Origin: Hypericibacter terrae
GTDB lineage: Bacteria > Pseudomonadota > Alphaproteobacteria > Dongiales > Dongiaceae
DNA: 64,000 nucleotides
Reading direction: 5' to 3'
Assembly (NCBI RefSeq): GCF_008728855.1
Contig: NZ_CP042906.1
Coordinates: forward strand, 4,989,001 to 5,053,000
Position numbers and translations under genes: made by a program. Of the stretch, positions 53,112-61,611 are shown one piece after another (within the stretch, counting starts at the first letter, position 1; the number at the start of each line of letters is the position of its first letter). The notes under the pieces are model-generated. The model was not told where the DNA came from, ran no database searches, and worked only from the letters and a program-made list of their open reading frames with translations.

Positions 53112-53522
53112 TCAAAACGCCGGATTGTTCTCCGGATGGCTCTCGAGCGTCATCGCGAGCTTCACCCAGGGGAGCTTCACCGAGGCCCAGCCCTCGGCGG
53201 TCGGCGTGAAGCGTTCGGGTTCGTCGAGGCTGCCGATCGAGACGCCGACGAGATCTGGAGTGGGACCACCGACCATCGCCATCTGCGACCCGCAGTTGCC
53301 GCAGAAACAGCGCGTCGAGTCTTTCGAGGATCGATAGGCTGCGGGCTTGCCCTGGGTCCAGTGGAAGCCGGCATAAGGCACGGCGATCCAGGCGATGAAG
53401 GGCGCGCCGGCGCTCTTGCGGCACATGGCGCAATGGCAGATGTCGGCGAGCGCCGGCTCCTGCTCGATGCGATAGCGCACCGCACCGCAGAGACAGCCGC
53501 CTTCCGCCGGACGAAATGCCAT
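53112..53522 (-). CDS. GFA-family (CENP-V/GFA) zinc protein
   Basis: A 136-aa protein of the glutathione-dependent formaldehyde-activating (GFA) family. The cysteine motifs GGCLCGAVRY, CHCAMCRKS and FCGNCGS are all present. The family is named for S-hydroxymethylglutathione formation but most members are uncharacterised. It lies 13 bases after the ethylmalonyl-CoA mutase gene in the same direction, so they may be co-transcribed. Confidence 0.88.
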   Translation of the reverse strand: MAFRPAEGGCLCGAVRYRIEQEPALADICHCAMCRKSAGAPFIAWIAVPYAGFHWTQGKPAAYRSSKDSTRCFCGNCGSQMAMVGGPTPDLVGVSIGSLDEPERFTPTAEGWASVKLPWVKLAMTLESHPENNPAF

Positions 53523-53535
53523 GAGCTCCGTTCCT

Positions 53536-55566
53536 TCAGGCCGCTTCCTTGAAGACGCGGTCCACCAGCTCGACGATGTCGGCCATGATCGCGTTCAGGT
53601 CGTAATGCTTGGGCGTATAGACGCGCGCCACGCCCGCGGCCTTGAGCTTGGCCTCGTCCTCGGGCGGAATGATGCCGCCGACCACGACCGGCAGCTCGCC
53701 GAGGCCCAGCGCCTTGAGGCGCGCCATCACCTCGCCGACCAGCGCGACATGGCCGCCCGACAGGATCGACAGGCCGACCACATGCACGCCCTCTTCGAGC
53801 GCGGCATTGGCGATCTGAGCCGGCGTCAGGCGGATGCCCTCATAAACCACCTCGAACCCCGCATCGCGCGCCCGCACCGCGATCTGCTCGGCGCCGTTCG
53901 AATGGCCGTCGAGGCCGGGCTTGCCGACCAGCATCTTGAGACGGCGGCCCAGCCGTGACGACACCTGCTCGACGCGGCCGCGCACCTGTTTCAGCGCCTC
54001 GCCGCCCGCGGCACTGACCGCACGGCCGACGCCCGTCGGCGCCCGGTACTCGCCATAGACCTCGCGCAGCGCCTGGCCCCATTCGCCGGTGGTGACGCCG
54101 GCATGGGCGCAGGCGATCGAGGGCTCCATCACGTTGCGGCCTTCCTTGGCCGCGCGCTTGAGCTCCTCGAGGGCCGCTTGCGCTTTCTTCCCGTCGCGCG
54201 CGGCGCGCCAGGCCTGGAGCCGTTCGATCTGTTCCGTCTCGGCGCTGTCCTCGACCGCGAGGAATCCGGCGCCGTCGCCCGCCACCAGCGGCGAGGGCGC
54301 GCTGTCGGCGAAGCGGTTGACGCCGACCACGGTCTGCTCGCCCGCCTCGATCGCGGCCAGGCGGCGGCTGTTCGATTCCACCAGCCGCTGCTTCATGTAG
54401 CTCGCTTCCACCGCGGCGATGGCGCCGCCGAGCGCGTCGATGCGCGCGAGCTCGGCCAGGGCCTCGGCTTTCAGCGCCTCGACCTTGGCGTCGATCACCG
54501 GCGAGCCGTCGAAGATGTCGCCGAACTCGAGGATGTCGGTCTCGTAGGCCACGATCTGCTGCAGCCGGATCGACCATTGCTGGTCCCAGGGGCGCGGCAG
54601 GCCCAGGGCCTCGTTCCAGGCCGGCAGCTGCACCGCGCGGGCGCGCGCCTTCTTCGACAGCACCACCGCCAGCATCTCGATCAGGATCCGATAGACATTG
54701 TTCTCGGGCTGCTGCTCGGTCAGGCCCAGCGAATTGACCTGCACGCCGTAGCGGAAGCGCCGGAACTTCTCGTCGGTCACGCCATAGCGCGTCCGCGTGA
54801 TCTCGTCCCAGAGATCCACGAAGGCCCGCATCTTGCAGATCTCCGTGATCATGCGGATGCCGGCGTTGACGAAGAAGGAGACGCGGCCGACCACCTGCGG
54901 AAACTCCGCGGCCGGCACTTGCCCCGAGGCCTTCACCGCGTCCAGCACCGCGATCGCAGTCGCCAGCGCGAAGGCCAGCTCCTGCACCGGCGTCGCCCCG
55001 GCCTCCTGCAGATGGTAGGAGCAGACATTGGTCGGATTCCATTTCGGCACGTCGCGATAGGCGAAGGAAATCACGTCGGTGGCGAGCTTCAGGCTCGGCG
55101 CCGGCGGATAGATATAGGTGCCGCGCGAGAGATATTCCTTGATGATGTCGTTCTGCACCGTGCCCTGGAGCGACGCGCGCGGCAGGTTCTGGGTTTCGGC
55201 CAGCGCGATATAGAGCGCCAGCAGCCAGGGTGCCGTCGCATTGATCGTCATGGAGGTGTTCATGCGATCGAGCGGCAGTCCGTCGAAGAGCGTGCGCATG
55301 TCGCCCAGATGGCCGACCGGCACGCCGACCTTGCCGACCTCGCCCTTGGCCAGCGGATGGTCGCCGTCATAACCGGTCTGGGTCGGCAGATCGAAGGCGA
55401 CCGAGAGTCCCGTCTGGCCGCGCGCCAGGTTCTGGCGATAGAGCGCGTTCGAGGCCGCGGCCGAGCTATGGCCGGAATAGGTGCGGATCAGCCAGGGCTC
55501 CTCGCGGGCGTTCTTTGCGCCGCCGCCCTTGCCGCCCCTGCCCTTCCCCGCCTCGCCTTTGCTCAT
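53536..55566 (-). CDS. ecm: ethylmalonyl-CoA mutase
   Basis: A 676-aa B12-dependent mutase. The CoA/TIM-barrel part has the signature RTYSGHSSAAASNALY and GLSVAFDLPTQTGYDGDH; the C-terminal B12 domain has GLDGHSNGAEQ (DxHxxG). Single-chain length and these motifs fit Ecm of the ethylmalonyl-CoA pathway better than the methylmalonyl-CoA mutase pair. The N-terminal 20 residues are Gly/Lys-rich and atypical. No other pathway genes (Ccr, Mcd) are nearby. Confidence 0.92.
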   Translation of the reverse strand: MSKGEAGKGRGGKGGGAKNAREEPWLIRTYSGHSSAAASNALYRQNLARGQTGLSVAFDLPTQTGYDGDHPLAKGEVGKVGVPVGHLGDMRTLFDGLPLDRMNTSMTINATAPWLLALYIALAETQNLPRASLQGTVQNDIIKEYLSRGTYIYPPAPSLKLATDVISFAYRDVPKWNPTNVCSYHLQEAGATPVQELAFALATAIAVLDAVKASGQVPAAEFPQVVGRVSFFVNAGIRMITEICKMRAFVDLWDEITRTRYGVTDEKFRRFRYGVQVNSLGLTEQQPENNVYRILIEMLAVVLSKKARARAVQLPAWNEALGLPRPWDQQWSIRLQQIVAYETDILEFGDIFDGSPVIDAKVEALKAEALAELARIDALGGAIAAVEASYMKQRLVESNSRRLAAIEAGEQTVVGVNRFADSAPSPLVAGDGAGFLAVEDSAETEQIERLQAWRAARDGKKAQAALEELKRAAKEGRNVMEPSIACAHAGVTTGEWGQALREVYGEYRAPTGVGRAVSAAGGEALKQVRGRVEQVSSRLGRRLKMLVGKPGLDGHSNGAEQIAVRARDAGFEVVYEGIRLTPAQIANAALEEGVHVVGLSILSGGHVALVGEVMARLKALGLGELPVVVGGIIPPEDEAKLKAAGVARVYTPKHYDLNAIMADIVELVDRVFKEAA

Positions 55567-55615
55567 GGTCCGTCCGGCCCCGTTCTCACCCCGGCAAAGA
55601 CCTTAGAGCCAGTCG

Positions 55616-55630
55616 ATTGTGCAGTGCAAT
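55616..55630 (-). promoter_or_regulatory. palindrome near the ecm start
   Basis: ATTGTGCAGTGCAAT has matching outer arms ATTG/CAAT around a less regular centre, about 50 bases upstream of the mutase start. It could be an operator; it also resembles the TTTGCAAA-type motif of short-chain acyl-CoA regulators only loosely. Confidence 0.25.
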
Positions 55631-55741
55631 AGAACCCTGGACCGGTGCGGAAAGAGCCGGCATCCGGACCGAGCGATTGTCGCGAAAGAAGGTTAAGCTG
55701 TTTCTTGCCAAGGTTGTGGGGTCAATCGGGGGAAATCGATC

Positions 55742-56578
55742 ATGTCGGTCCAGGTCGAAGCCGTTCCGCGGGCGAAGCTGCCTGTCTTCGAAACGATCAT
55801 GGAGGGATTGGAAACATTGCGCTCGAACTGGGCGATCATTGCGCTGCAGGTTCTCACCCTTCTCAGCCTGGCCGCCGCACTCGATCTCCTGCCAGCCCTG
55901 GCCTTTGGCATGAGCAGCTTCATGTGGCTTCAAACAGCCTCCGCGGACGCGCCAGTCGCCATACGGATCATTGTCTGGATGCTGCGGGTCGCGATCATGC
56001 TGTTTCTTTCGTTCAGTCTCATGTTCGGCATCGCGCGGGCTGCACTGTGGGAGGTGCGACCTTCGATGACCAGCCTGCTCAGCCGTGGCCCGAGGCACAT
56101 GCAGGAGATCTGCGCGTCGCTCGTGATCCTTTTTGGCGCCGGTATGACTCATGGCCTCATTGTGGCATTGCCCGGTTCAGACTGGTCCTTGGCCTCCTGG
56201 GGTAGCCTGATCGCGAATCCTCTCAGGGCCGCCTTTGTGATAGCCGTGGCCCAATGGCTTCTCCTGGCCATTCCGGCCGTCGCCATCAACAGCAACATTT
56301 TCACGATCCCGCGGCTGGCCGAGGGCAATGCCCTTCGCCTCATCGCGTTGACTCTGTGCTACTCCGTTGCGATGTTCGGAATCTTCGCTCCCATGAGGTG
56401 GCTCGCGACGCTGGCCAGCGGGGAATCGCCGGAGGCCGCGGCAGTTTCCCATCTCGTCGACCTGATTGCCGCGATGACGTCTTTGACTTTCTTCTCTGCC
56501 ATCGGCGCCGCGGCCTATCGGCGCCTGATCGCCATGAAGCCGAACTCGGAGTCGGCGGCATCAACCGACCAGGTATGA
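55742..56578 (+). CDS. membrane protein, first of a tandem paralogous pair
   Basis: A 278-aa protein with about six hydrophobic segments. It begins with a short soluble region KLPVFETIMEGLETLRSNW before TM1. The next gene encodes a protein with the same opening pattern (KLPVLRTIEEGLAALRPVW), so the two are likely paralogues from a duplication. No recognised family. GGGGGAAATC precedes the ATG at 55742. Confidence 0.72.
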   Translation: MSVQVEAVPRAKLPVFETIMEGLETLRSNWAIIALQVLTLLSLAAALDLLPALAFGMSSFMWLQTASADAPVAIRIIVWMLRVAIMLFLSFSLMFGIARAALWEVRPSMTSLLSRGPRHMQEICASLVILFGAGMTHGLIVALPGSDWSLASWGSLIANPLRAAFVIAVAQWLLLAIPAVAINSNIFTIPRLAEGNALRLIALTLCYSVAMFGIFAPMRWLATLASGESPEAAAVSHLVDLIAAMTSLTFFSAIGAAAYRRLIAMKPNSESAASTDQV

Positions 56579-56611
56579 ATGCGCCGACGTGACTGCCGCC
56601 GGAGGGCTTGT

Positions 56612-57454
56612 TTGAACAGCGACGCCAGTTCTGCCCCAGCATCGAAACTGCCCGTCCTCAGAACGATCGAAGAAGGTCTCGCCGCCCTGCGCCCGGTCTG
56701 GCGGCGGGTCGCTTCGCAACTCTTCCTGTTTCTGCTGGTCGAAATCGTGGCCGGCATCCTTGCGGTCGCGATCTCGGGAAACGCCGAACATTTCCTGCTC
56801 GGCAGGGATCGCTCGGAATCCAGCAGTTTCACTTACGCCCTCATCCTGATTGCCAACGGGCTGGTCGCCCTCGTCATCTACATCAATCTCTCGCTGGGAA
56901 CGACGAGGCTGGTGCTGGCCGAGGAGCCGCCCACCCTGGCCGGGCTGTTCCGCTGGGACCGCCGGCAATGGCGGTTGCTCGGCAATCTTCTCCTGGTCGG
57001 CCTGGCGGCGGCCATGCCCGCGGTCGTCGGCGCTTTCATGACGCCGTCGCTGGGGCCGCTTCTCGCCACGCCCCTGGCCGTGGTCGCGGTTCAGGCGATC
57101 TACGGTCTCTGCTGGGTCTGGGCGGCCGGGTGGCTGCAGCTGCTGCCCTCGATCGTGGCGAGCGACGGCAAGGGCAGCGCCCTCGACCTCGCCTGGAAAG
57201 TCTCGGCTGGCAACCGCCTGCGGCTGATGGGGCTGGCGATCTGCGCCTTCGCCGCCCACCTGCTGCTCACCGGAACGGGAATGCTCGCGTCCAGCGTCCT
57301 CGCGGTCGAACTGCTGCCGATCCGCATCGCCGGCCATCTGCTGGGCACGCTCGCCGGCAGCGCGATCTATGTCGTCTTCGCGGCCAGCGCCGCCGTCGCC
57401 TATCGGCGGCTGACAGGCCCTGGCGCGCCGGGCGACATACTAGGCGCCCCATAG
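56612..57454 (+). CDS. membrane protein, second of a tandem paralogous pair
   Basis: A 280-aa protein from the TTG at 56612, preceded by GGAGG six bases upstream; an upstream in-frame start (56579) adds an arginine-rich stub. About six hydrophobic segments. It starts 33 bases after the preceding gene's stop and resembles it, implying co-transcription and a hetero-oligomer or redundant pair. Role unknown. Confidence 0.72.
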   Translation: MNSDASSAPASKLPVLRTIEEGLAALRPVWRRVASQLFLFLLVEIVAGILAVAISGNAEHFLLGRDRSESSSFTYALILIANGLVALVIYINLSLGTTRLVLAEEPPTLAGLFRWDRRQWRLLGNLLLVGLAAAMPAVVGAFMTPSLGPLLATPLAVVAVQAIYGLCWVWAAGWLQLLPSIVASDGKGSALDLAWKVSAGNRLRLMGLAICAFAAHLLLTGTGMLASSVLAVELLPIRIAGHLLGTLAGSAIYVVFAASAAVAYRRLTGPGAPGDILGAP

Positions 57455-57493
57455 GTCACTCACAGTACCAGCAATCGCCCCGCAAACTCGCCG

Positions 57494-58414
57494 TCACCTG
57501 CTCCCAATCAGATCGATATCGAACGGCGCGGTCTGGTAGATCTCGTTGATCCAGTTGGCGAACAGCAGATGGGCGTGAGACCGCCAGCGATTCTGCGGCG
57601 GCTGCGACGTGTCGTCATTCCGGAAATAATTGACGGGCAGCTTGATCGGAACCTCGGCCTTGAGGTCCCGGAAATACTCGTCCGCGAGCGACCCGGAATC
57701 ATATTCGAGATGATCGAGCACATAGAGGCGCCGGAACCGGCTGTCCTCCGCCATGCAGACGCCCTTCTCGTCGGAATGCGCCAGCAGCGTCAGCTCCGGG
57801 CGGGCGGCGACGTCCGCGGCCCTGATCTCGGCCCAGCGCGAGATCGGAATCAGGAAATTGTCGGAGAAGCCGTGAAGATAGGGCGACGAGGGCGCCATGA
57901 TCTTCTGTCGGTAGACGCCGAACGCCTTCTCCGCCAGATGATGCTTCGGCACGCCGTGGAAATGATGGAGGGCCGCCATGGCGCCCCAGCAGACATTCAT
58001 GGTCGAATGGACGTTCGTCTGCGTCCAGTCGAAGATCTGCCGCATCTCCGGCCAATAGGTGACCTCGTCATAGGGGATCGTCTCGAGCGGCGTGCCGGTG
58101 ATGATGAAACCGTCGAACTTCCGGTCCTTCGCGTCTTCCCAGGTCTGATAGAAGGCGAGCAGGTGGTCTTCCGAGGTGTTCTTGGTCTTGTGCTTGCCGA
58201 TCCGGACGAACGAAAGCTCGACCTGGAGCGGCGAGGCGCCGAGAAGGCGCGCCATCTGCAGCTCGGTCTTGATCTTGTTCGGCATCAGGTTAAGCAGGCC
58301 GATCTGAAGCGGACGGATGTCCTGGCGGATCGCCGCCGTCTCGGTCATCACCCGCACGCCCTCGTTCACCAGGGTGTCGAAGGCGGGCAGCTTATCGGGA
58401 ATCTTGATCGGCAT
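57494..58414 (-). CDS. metA: homoserine O-acyltransferase (MetA family, acetyl-type by residue)
   Basis: A 306-aa MetA-family enzyme. The catalytic Cys lies in MNVCWGA; a His is in VYRQKI region and Glu in [12 protein letters not shown]. The substrate-choice position in [13 protein letters not shown] has Glu, as in acetyl-CoA-using family members, where succinyl-CoA enzymes have Gly. I chose the ATG at 58414 ([10 protein letters not shown]) over a GTG nine bases upstream. It lies 75 bases after metZ in the same direction, and the riboswitch upstream of metZ probably controls both. Confidence 0.9.
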   Translation of the reverse strand: MPIKIPDKLPAFDTLVNEGVRVMTETAAIRQDIRPLQIGLLNLMPNKIKTELQMARLLGASPLQVELSFVRIGKHKTKNTSEDHLLAFYQTWEDAKDRKFDGFIITGTPLETIPYDEVTYWPEMRQIFDWTQTNVHSTMNVCWGAMAALHHFHGVPKHHLAEKAFGVYRQKIMAPSSPYLHGFSDNFLIPISRWAEIRAADVAARPELTLLAHSDEKGVCMAEDSRFRRLYVLDHLEYDSGSLADEYFRDLKAEVPIKLPVNYFRNDDTSQPPQNRWRSHAHLLFANWINEIYQTAPFDIDLIGSR

Positions 58415-58498
58415 CGGGGTCACCAGAAACAGACAATCTTTCGCCGCAGGCGCGGGGGGGCGCTCCTGCAGCCGGGAATCGGCATCGGCGCCGGCGCG

Positions 58499-59788
58499 CT
58501 AGACCGCCTTCAGCGCCTGCGCCAGATCGGCCTCGAGATCCTCGGCGGCCTCGAGTCCGACCGAGAGCCGCACGGTGCCGTCGAGGATACCCTGCTGCTT
58601 GCGCAGCTCGGGGCCCAGGCGCTGATGCGTCGTCGTCGCGGGATGCGTCGTCAGGCTCTTCGAATCGCCGAGATTGTTCGAGATCAGGATCAGCTTCAGC
58701 GCGTTGAGGAAGCGGAAGGCGCCGCCCTTGCCGCCCTTGAGATCGAAGGTGACGAGCGTGCCGCCGCTCTTCATCTGGCGCATCGCCAGCGCATGCTGCG
58801 GATGGCTCTTGAGCCCCGGATAGAGCACCGTCTCGACCTTCTTCTGGCCCGAGAGGAATTCGGCGATGCGCGCGGCAGTCGCGCATTGGCGCTGCAGGCG
58901 CAGATCGAGCGTCTCGAGGCCCTTGAGCAGCAGCCAGGCATTCATCGGTGAGAGCGACGGGCCGGTATGGCGCAGGAAAGGCTGCAGCTTGTCGTTGATG
59001 AACGCGCGGCTGCCCAGCACGATGCCGCCGAGCGCGCGGCCCTGGCCGTCGATATGCTTGGTCGCGGAATAGACCACCACGTCGGCGCCATAGTCGAAGG
59101 GCTTCTGCAGCAGCGGGGTCGCGAACACATTGTCGACGATGACGCAGGCCCCCGCCTTGTGCGCGAGATCGCAGACCGCCTTGAGATCGACGATGCGCAG
59201 GCCCGGGTTGGAAGGCGATTCCAGAAACACCGCCTGGGTCGGTTTCGACAGGGCCTTGCGCCAGGCGCCGAGATCGCGCCCGTCCACCAGCACGGTCTCG
59301 ATCCCGTATTTCGGCAGGATCTCGGCCAGGACGTATTGGCAGGAACCGAACAGCGCATCGGAGGAGACCACGCGGTCGCCGGCCTTGAGCTGGCAGGCGA
59401 GGCTCGCGAACACGGCGGCCATGCCGCTCGCGGTCGCGCGCGAATCCTCGGCCCCCTCGAGCAGCGCCATGCGGCTCTCGAACATCTGCACGGTCGGATT
59501 GGAGAAGCGCGAATAGACGAAGCGCGGCTTGGTGTTGGCGAAGGCCGCTTCCGCCTCTTCCGCCGTGCTGTAGACGAAGCCCGAGGTCATGTAGATCGCC
59601 TCGGCCGTCTCCTTGAAGTCGGAGCGCAGCACGCCGCCATGGATCATGCGGGTATCGGGATGCCAGCTCGCCGGATCGGTGCCCGGCCCGGTCAGTCCCG
59701 GTGCGGGCGCAATGCCGGCGGCCTTCGCCGCGGCGGGGGAAGGACGCGTCTTCGAGCCCGAAAATCGCGGGCTCCTTCTCTGGGCCAT
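58499..59788 (-). CDS. metZ: O-acylhomoserine sulfhydrylase (MetZ)
   Basis: A 429-aa PLP enzyme of the cystathionine-gamma-synthase fold. The PLP lysine is in SATKHIDGQG; other marks are FVYSRFSNPTVQMFE and VDNVFATPLLQ. It makes homocysteine directly from an O-acylhomoserine and sulfide. I use the ATG at 59788 with GGAGA upstream; residues before about 60 are Pro/Ala-rich. The SAM-II riboswitch and terminator lie in its leader. Confidence 0.92.
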   Translation of the reverse strand: MAQRRSPRFSGSKTRPSPAAAKAAGIAPAPGLTGPGTDPASWHPDTRMIHGGVLRSDFKETAEAIYMTSGFVYSTAEEAEAAFANTKPRFVYSRFSNPTVQMFESRMALLEGAEDSRATASGMAAVFASLACQLKAGDRVVSSDALFGSCQYVLAEILPKYGIETVLVDGRDLGAWRKALSKPTQAVFLESPSNPGLRIVDLKAVCDLAHKAGACVIVDNVFATPLLQKPFDYGADVVVYSATKHIDGQGRALGGIVLGSRAFINDKLQPFLRHTGPSLSPMNAWLLLKGLETLDLRLQRQCATAARIAEFLSGQKKVETVLYPGLKSHPQHALAMRQMKSGGTLVTFDLKGGKGGAFRFLNALKLILISNNLGDSKSLTTHPATTTHQRLGPELRKQQGILDGTVRLSVGLEAAEDLEADLAQALKAV

Positions 59789-59825
59789 TGGACGTCTCCG
59801 CAAGGCCGGCAGGATCTGCCGGGCC

Positions 59826-59856
59826 AAAAAAAACCTCGACCGTAAAGGCCGAGGTT
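59826..59856 (-). terminator. rho-independent terminator downstream of the SAM-II aptamer
   Basis: Read on the minus strand the RNA is AACCUCGGCC-UUUAC-GGUCGAGGUU followed by UUUUUU, a 10-bp stem (one G-U pair) and T-run. It sits between the aptamer and metZ, so it is the likely off-state output when SAM is bound. Confidence 0.8.
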
Positions 59857-59865
59857 CAAAGCGTC

Positions 59866-59925
59866 CCTGGGCCTTTTAGCTGCTTATTTAACGTGGCCGC
59901 AAGCCGGCACAAATGACCACGGAGC
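59866..59925 (-). ncRNA. SAM-II (SAM-alpha) riboswitch aptamer
   Basis: On the minus strand the leader contains the conserved blocks CATTTGTGCCGGCTTGCGG, then CCACGTTAAATAAGCAGC and TAAAAGG, in the order of the SAM-II pseudoknot aptamer known upstream of metA/metZ/metX genes in alphaproteobacteria. About 80 bases separate it from metZ, with a terminator between. It should switch off metZ and metA when S-adenosylmethionine is plentiful. Confidence 0.88.
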
Positions 59926-59940
59926 CTTGGCTCCCGAGGG

Positions 59941-60207
59941 CGCCAAGATCGGCGGCAAGTATGGCCAGGAGCGCGCGAAAGTCAATCCCGGCGCAACGGT
60001 GCGAGGGGCGCCGGCGGCCGTTCGACGCGCATGGGGAGACGCCGGTCGAACGCGATTGTTACAGGATTCCAAACGATTCTTTCGACGGCACCCTCGCCAG
60101 CGCCATCGCTCCCAGGCATTCTGGCGCCGGTGGTGGCCGGCGTCCGCACATGCGGGTATGCAACGACCCTCGGCCGATGCCGGCGCAATGATGGGAGAAG
60201 GATCGCG
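59941..60207. other. region between the SAM-II leader and the exported-protein gene
   Basis: Holds the divergent promoters for the met leader and the exported protein. No gene or strong palindrome is seen, only frames that are shadows of neighbours. Confidence 0.5.
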
Positions 60208-61107
60208 ATGTTGAAGTTTTGCGCAAGCGCCTGGCTTGCGGCGATGTTGCTGGCCGTCGGCGCCGGGTCGCCGGCCGCGGCCGCCGGCCCCGGTCCCGGC
60301 AAGGCGGACGGCACTCTGCGGCTCGACAAGGCGCCCACGAGCCTGACCCAGGCCTATGCGCTCGAGGTGGTCGAAATTCCGGAAATGCGCATGCCGAACT
60401 CGCCCGAGCGCACGATCACGCTGATCCTCACCGACCGTCCGCTGCCGGGGCGCGTCGACGATATGAGCGCCATGGAGCAGGCCTATAACGGCCAGCTGCG
60501 CGGCCTCGTGATCGAGATCGACCCCGCCGCCAAGACGGTCGTGAGCGGCCGCACCCTGATCCCGCAGGACGAGCTGCCGCAATTCTTCAGCATGAGCGGC
60601 GATTCCTCGGGGGTGGAACTCGCCGGCTTCACCGAAGACAAGGCCAAGGGCACGATCACCGGCAAGATCAAGACCACCGCGCCGATGGAGGTGGTGAATT
60701 TCGACAACAAGCCGGGCCCGAAGACCTTCAGCTTCAATGTCGTCTTCAACGCGGCGTTGCTGCCGGCGCCCAAGCTCACCTCCACCATCGAAGGCGACCA
60801 GGCCAAGGCCAGCGAGCAGGGCCAGACGCTGAAGCGCTTCCTCCAGGCCGTCTCCGACGGCAATCCCGACGCGCTCAAGGCCGTCGTCACCAAGGATCAT
60901 CCGGCGCTGTCGATGCTCAATCCCGAGGGCATGGGACAGATCAAGGAGATGATCTTTGCCGACGGCAACAATGTGGAGGGGATCTACGGCCTGCTGACGA
61001 AGATCTACGTCTATGGCCAGACCGCCACCGCGCTCCTGCGCCATCCCGACGGCTGGAGCAGCTATCCCCTCGCGCTCGAGGACGGGAAATGGAAGATGGG
61101 GTTCTGA
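60208..61107 (+). CDS. exported protein, hypothetical
   Basis: A 299-aa protein from ATG 60208 with GGGAGAAGGATCGCG upstream. The signal peptide ends near SPAAAAG. The mature protein has a beta-like middle (IKTTAPMEVVNFDNKPGPK region) and a helical domain near the end (TLKRFLQAVSDGNPDALKAV). I do not recognise the family. It stands alone before the repeat-filled gap. Confidence 0.7.
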   Translation: MLKFCASAWLAAMLLAVGAGSPAAAAGPGPGKADGTLRLDKAPTSLTQAYALEVVEIPEMRMPNSPERTITLILTDRPLPGRVDDMSAMEQAYNGQLRGLVIEIDPAAKTVVSGRTLIPQDELPQFFSMSGDSSGVELAGFTEDKAKGTITGKIKTTAPMEVVNFDNKPGPKTFSFNVVFNAALLPAPKLTSTIEGDQAKASEQGQTLKRFLQAVSDGNPDALKAVVTKDHPALSMLNPEGMGQIKEMIFADGNNVEGIYGLLTKIYVYGQTATALLRHPDGWSSYPLALEDGKWKMGF

Positions 61108-61255
61108 GGGGAACTGCTCGACGTTAACCAGTTCGCGTATTCCCTTGCCCTCGATGGGGAGGGCACGTTTGCTTATGGAATCGCGTGTCAGCTGCCCCCA
61201 GTCGTCACCCCGGCCTTCGAGCTTGTGAAGAAATCGAATGATTCAGAAATACTCT

Positions 61256-61462
61256 CGCCCCCTCCCCTTGTGGGAGGGGGTAGGGGGAGGGGTGATGCCG
61301 TAAGAGGTCACGGTAAATGGTGTCGAGTCTGGCCTACTCGTGCTGGCCCGTCCGCAACTTAGCCCGCGCCTGCTGCTTTCAGAGCGTTGATCGATCGTGA
61401 GCATGGCCGTCATCGCGCCATGTCACCCCTCCCCCTACCCCCTCCCGCAAGGGGAGGGGGCG
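61256..61462. repeat. REP-like inverted pair spread over about 200 bases (copy 4)
   Basis: Two arms in opposite orientation: 61256-61292 (CCCCCTCCCC...GGTAGGGGGAGGGG) and 61426-61462 (CCCCTCCCCCTACCCCC...GGGGAGGGGG). The 130 bases between hold no gene. The whole 504-base gap (61108-61611) has no convincing coding frame; the right arm in one frame spells PSPYPLPQGEG. Confidence 0.75.
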
Positions 61463-61611
61463 TGGAGTTTCTGTGCTTCGCTCGATTCCTTCACACGCTC
61501 CTTCGCCGGCATGACGAAACAGGGGCGCCGCCTCTCCGCACCCGCGCATGACAAGCGACCGGAAGGCTGCTCTAATCCTGTCACCACAACCATCCGCTGC
61601 AGGGGGAAGAC

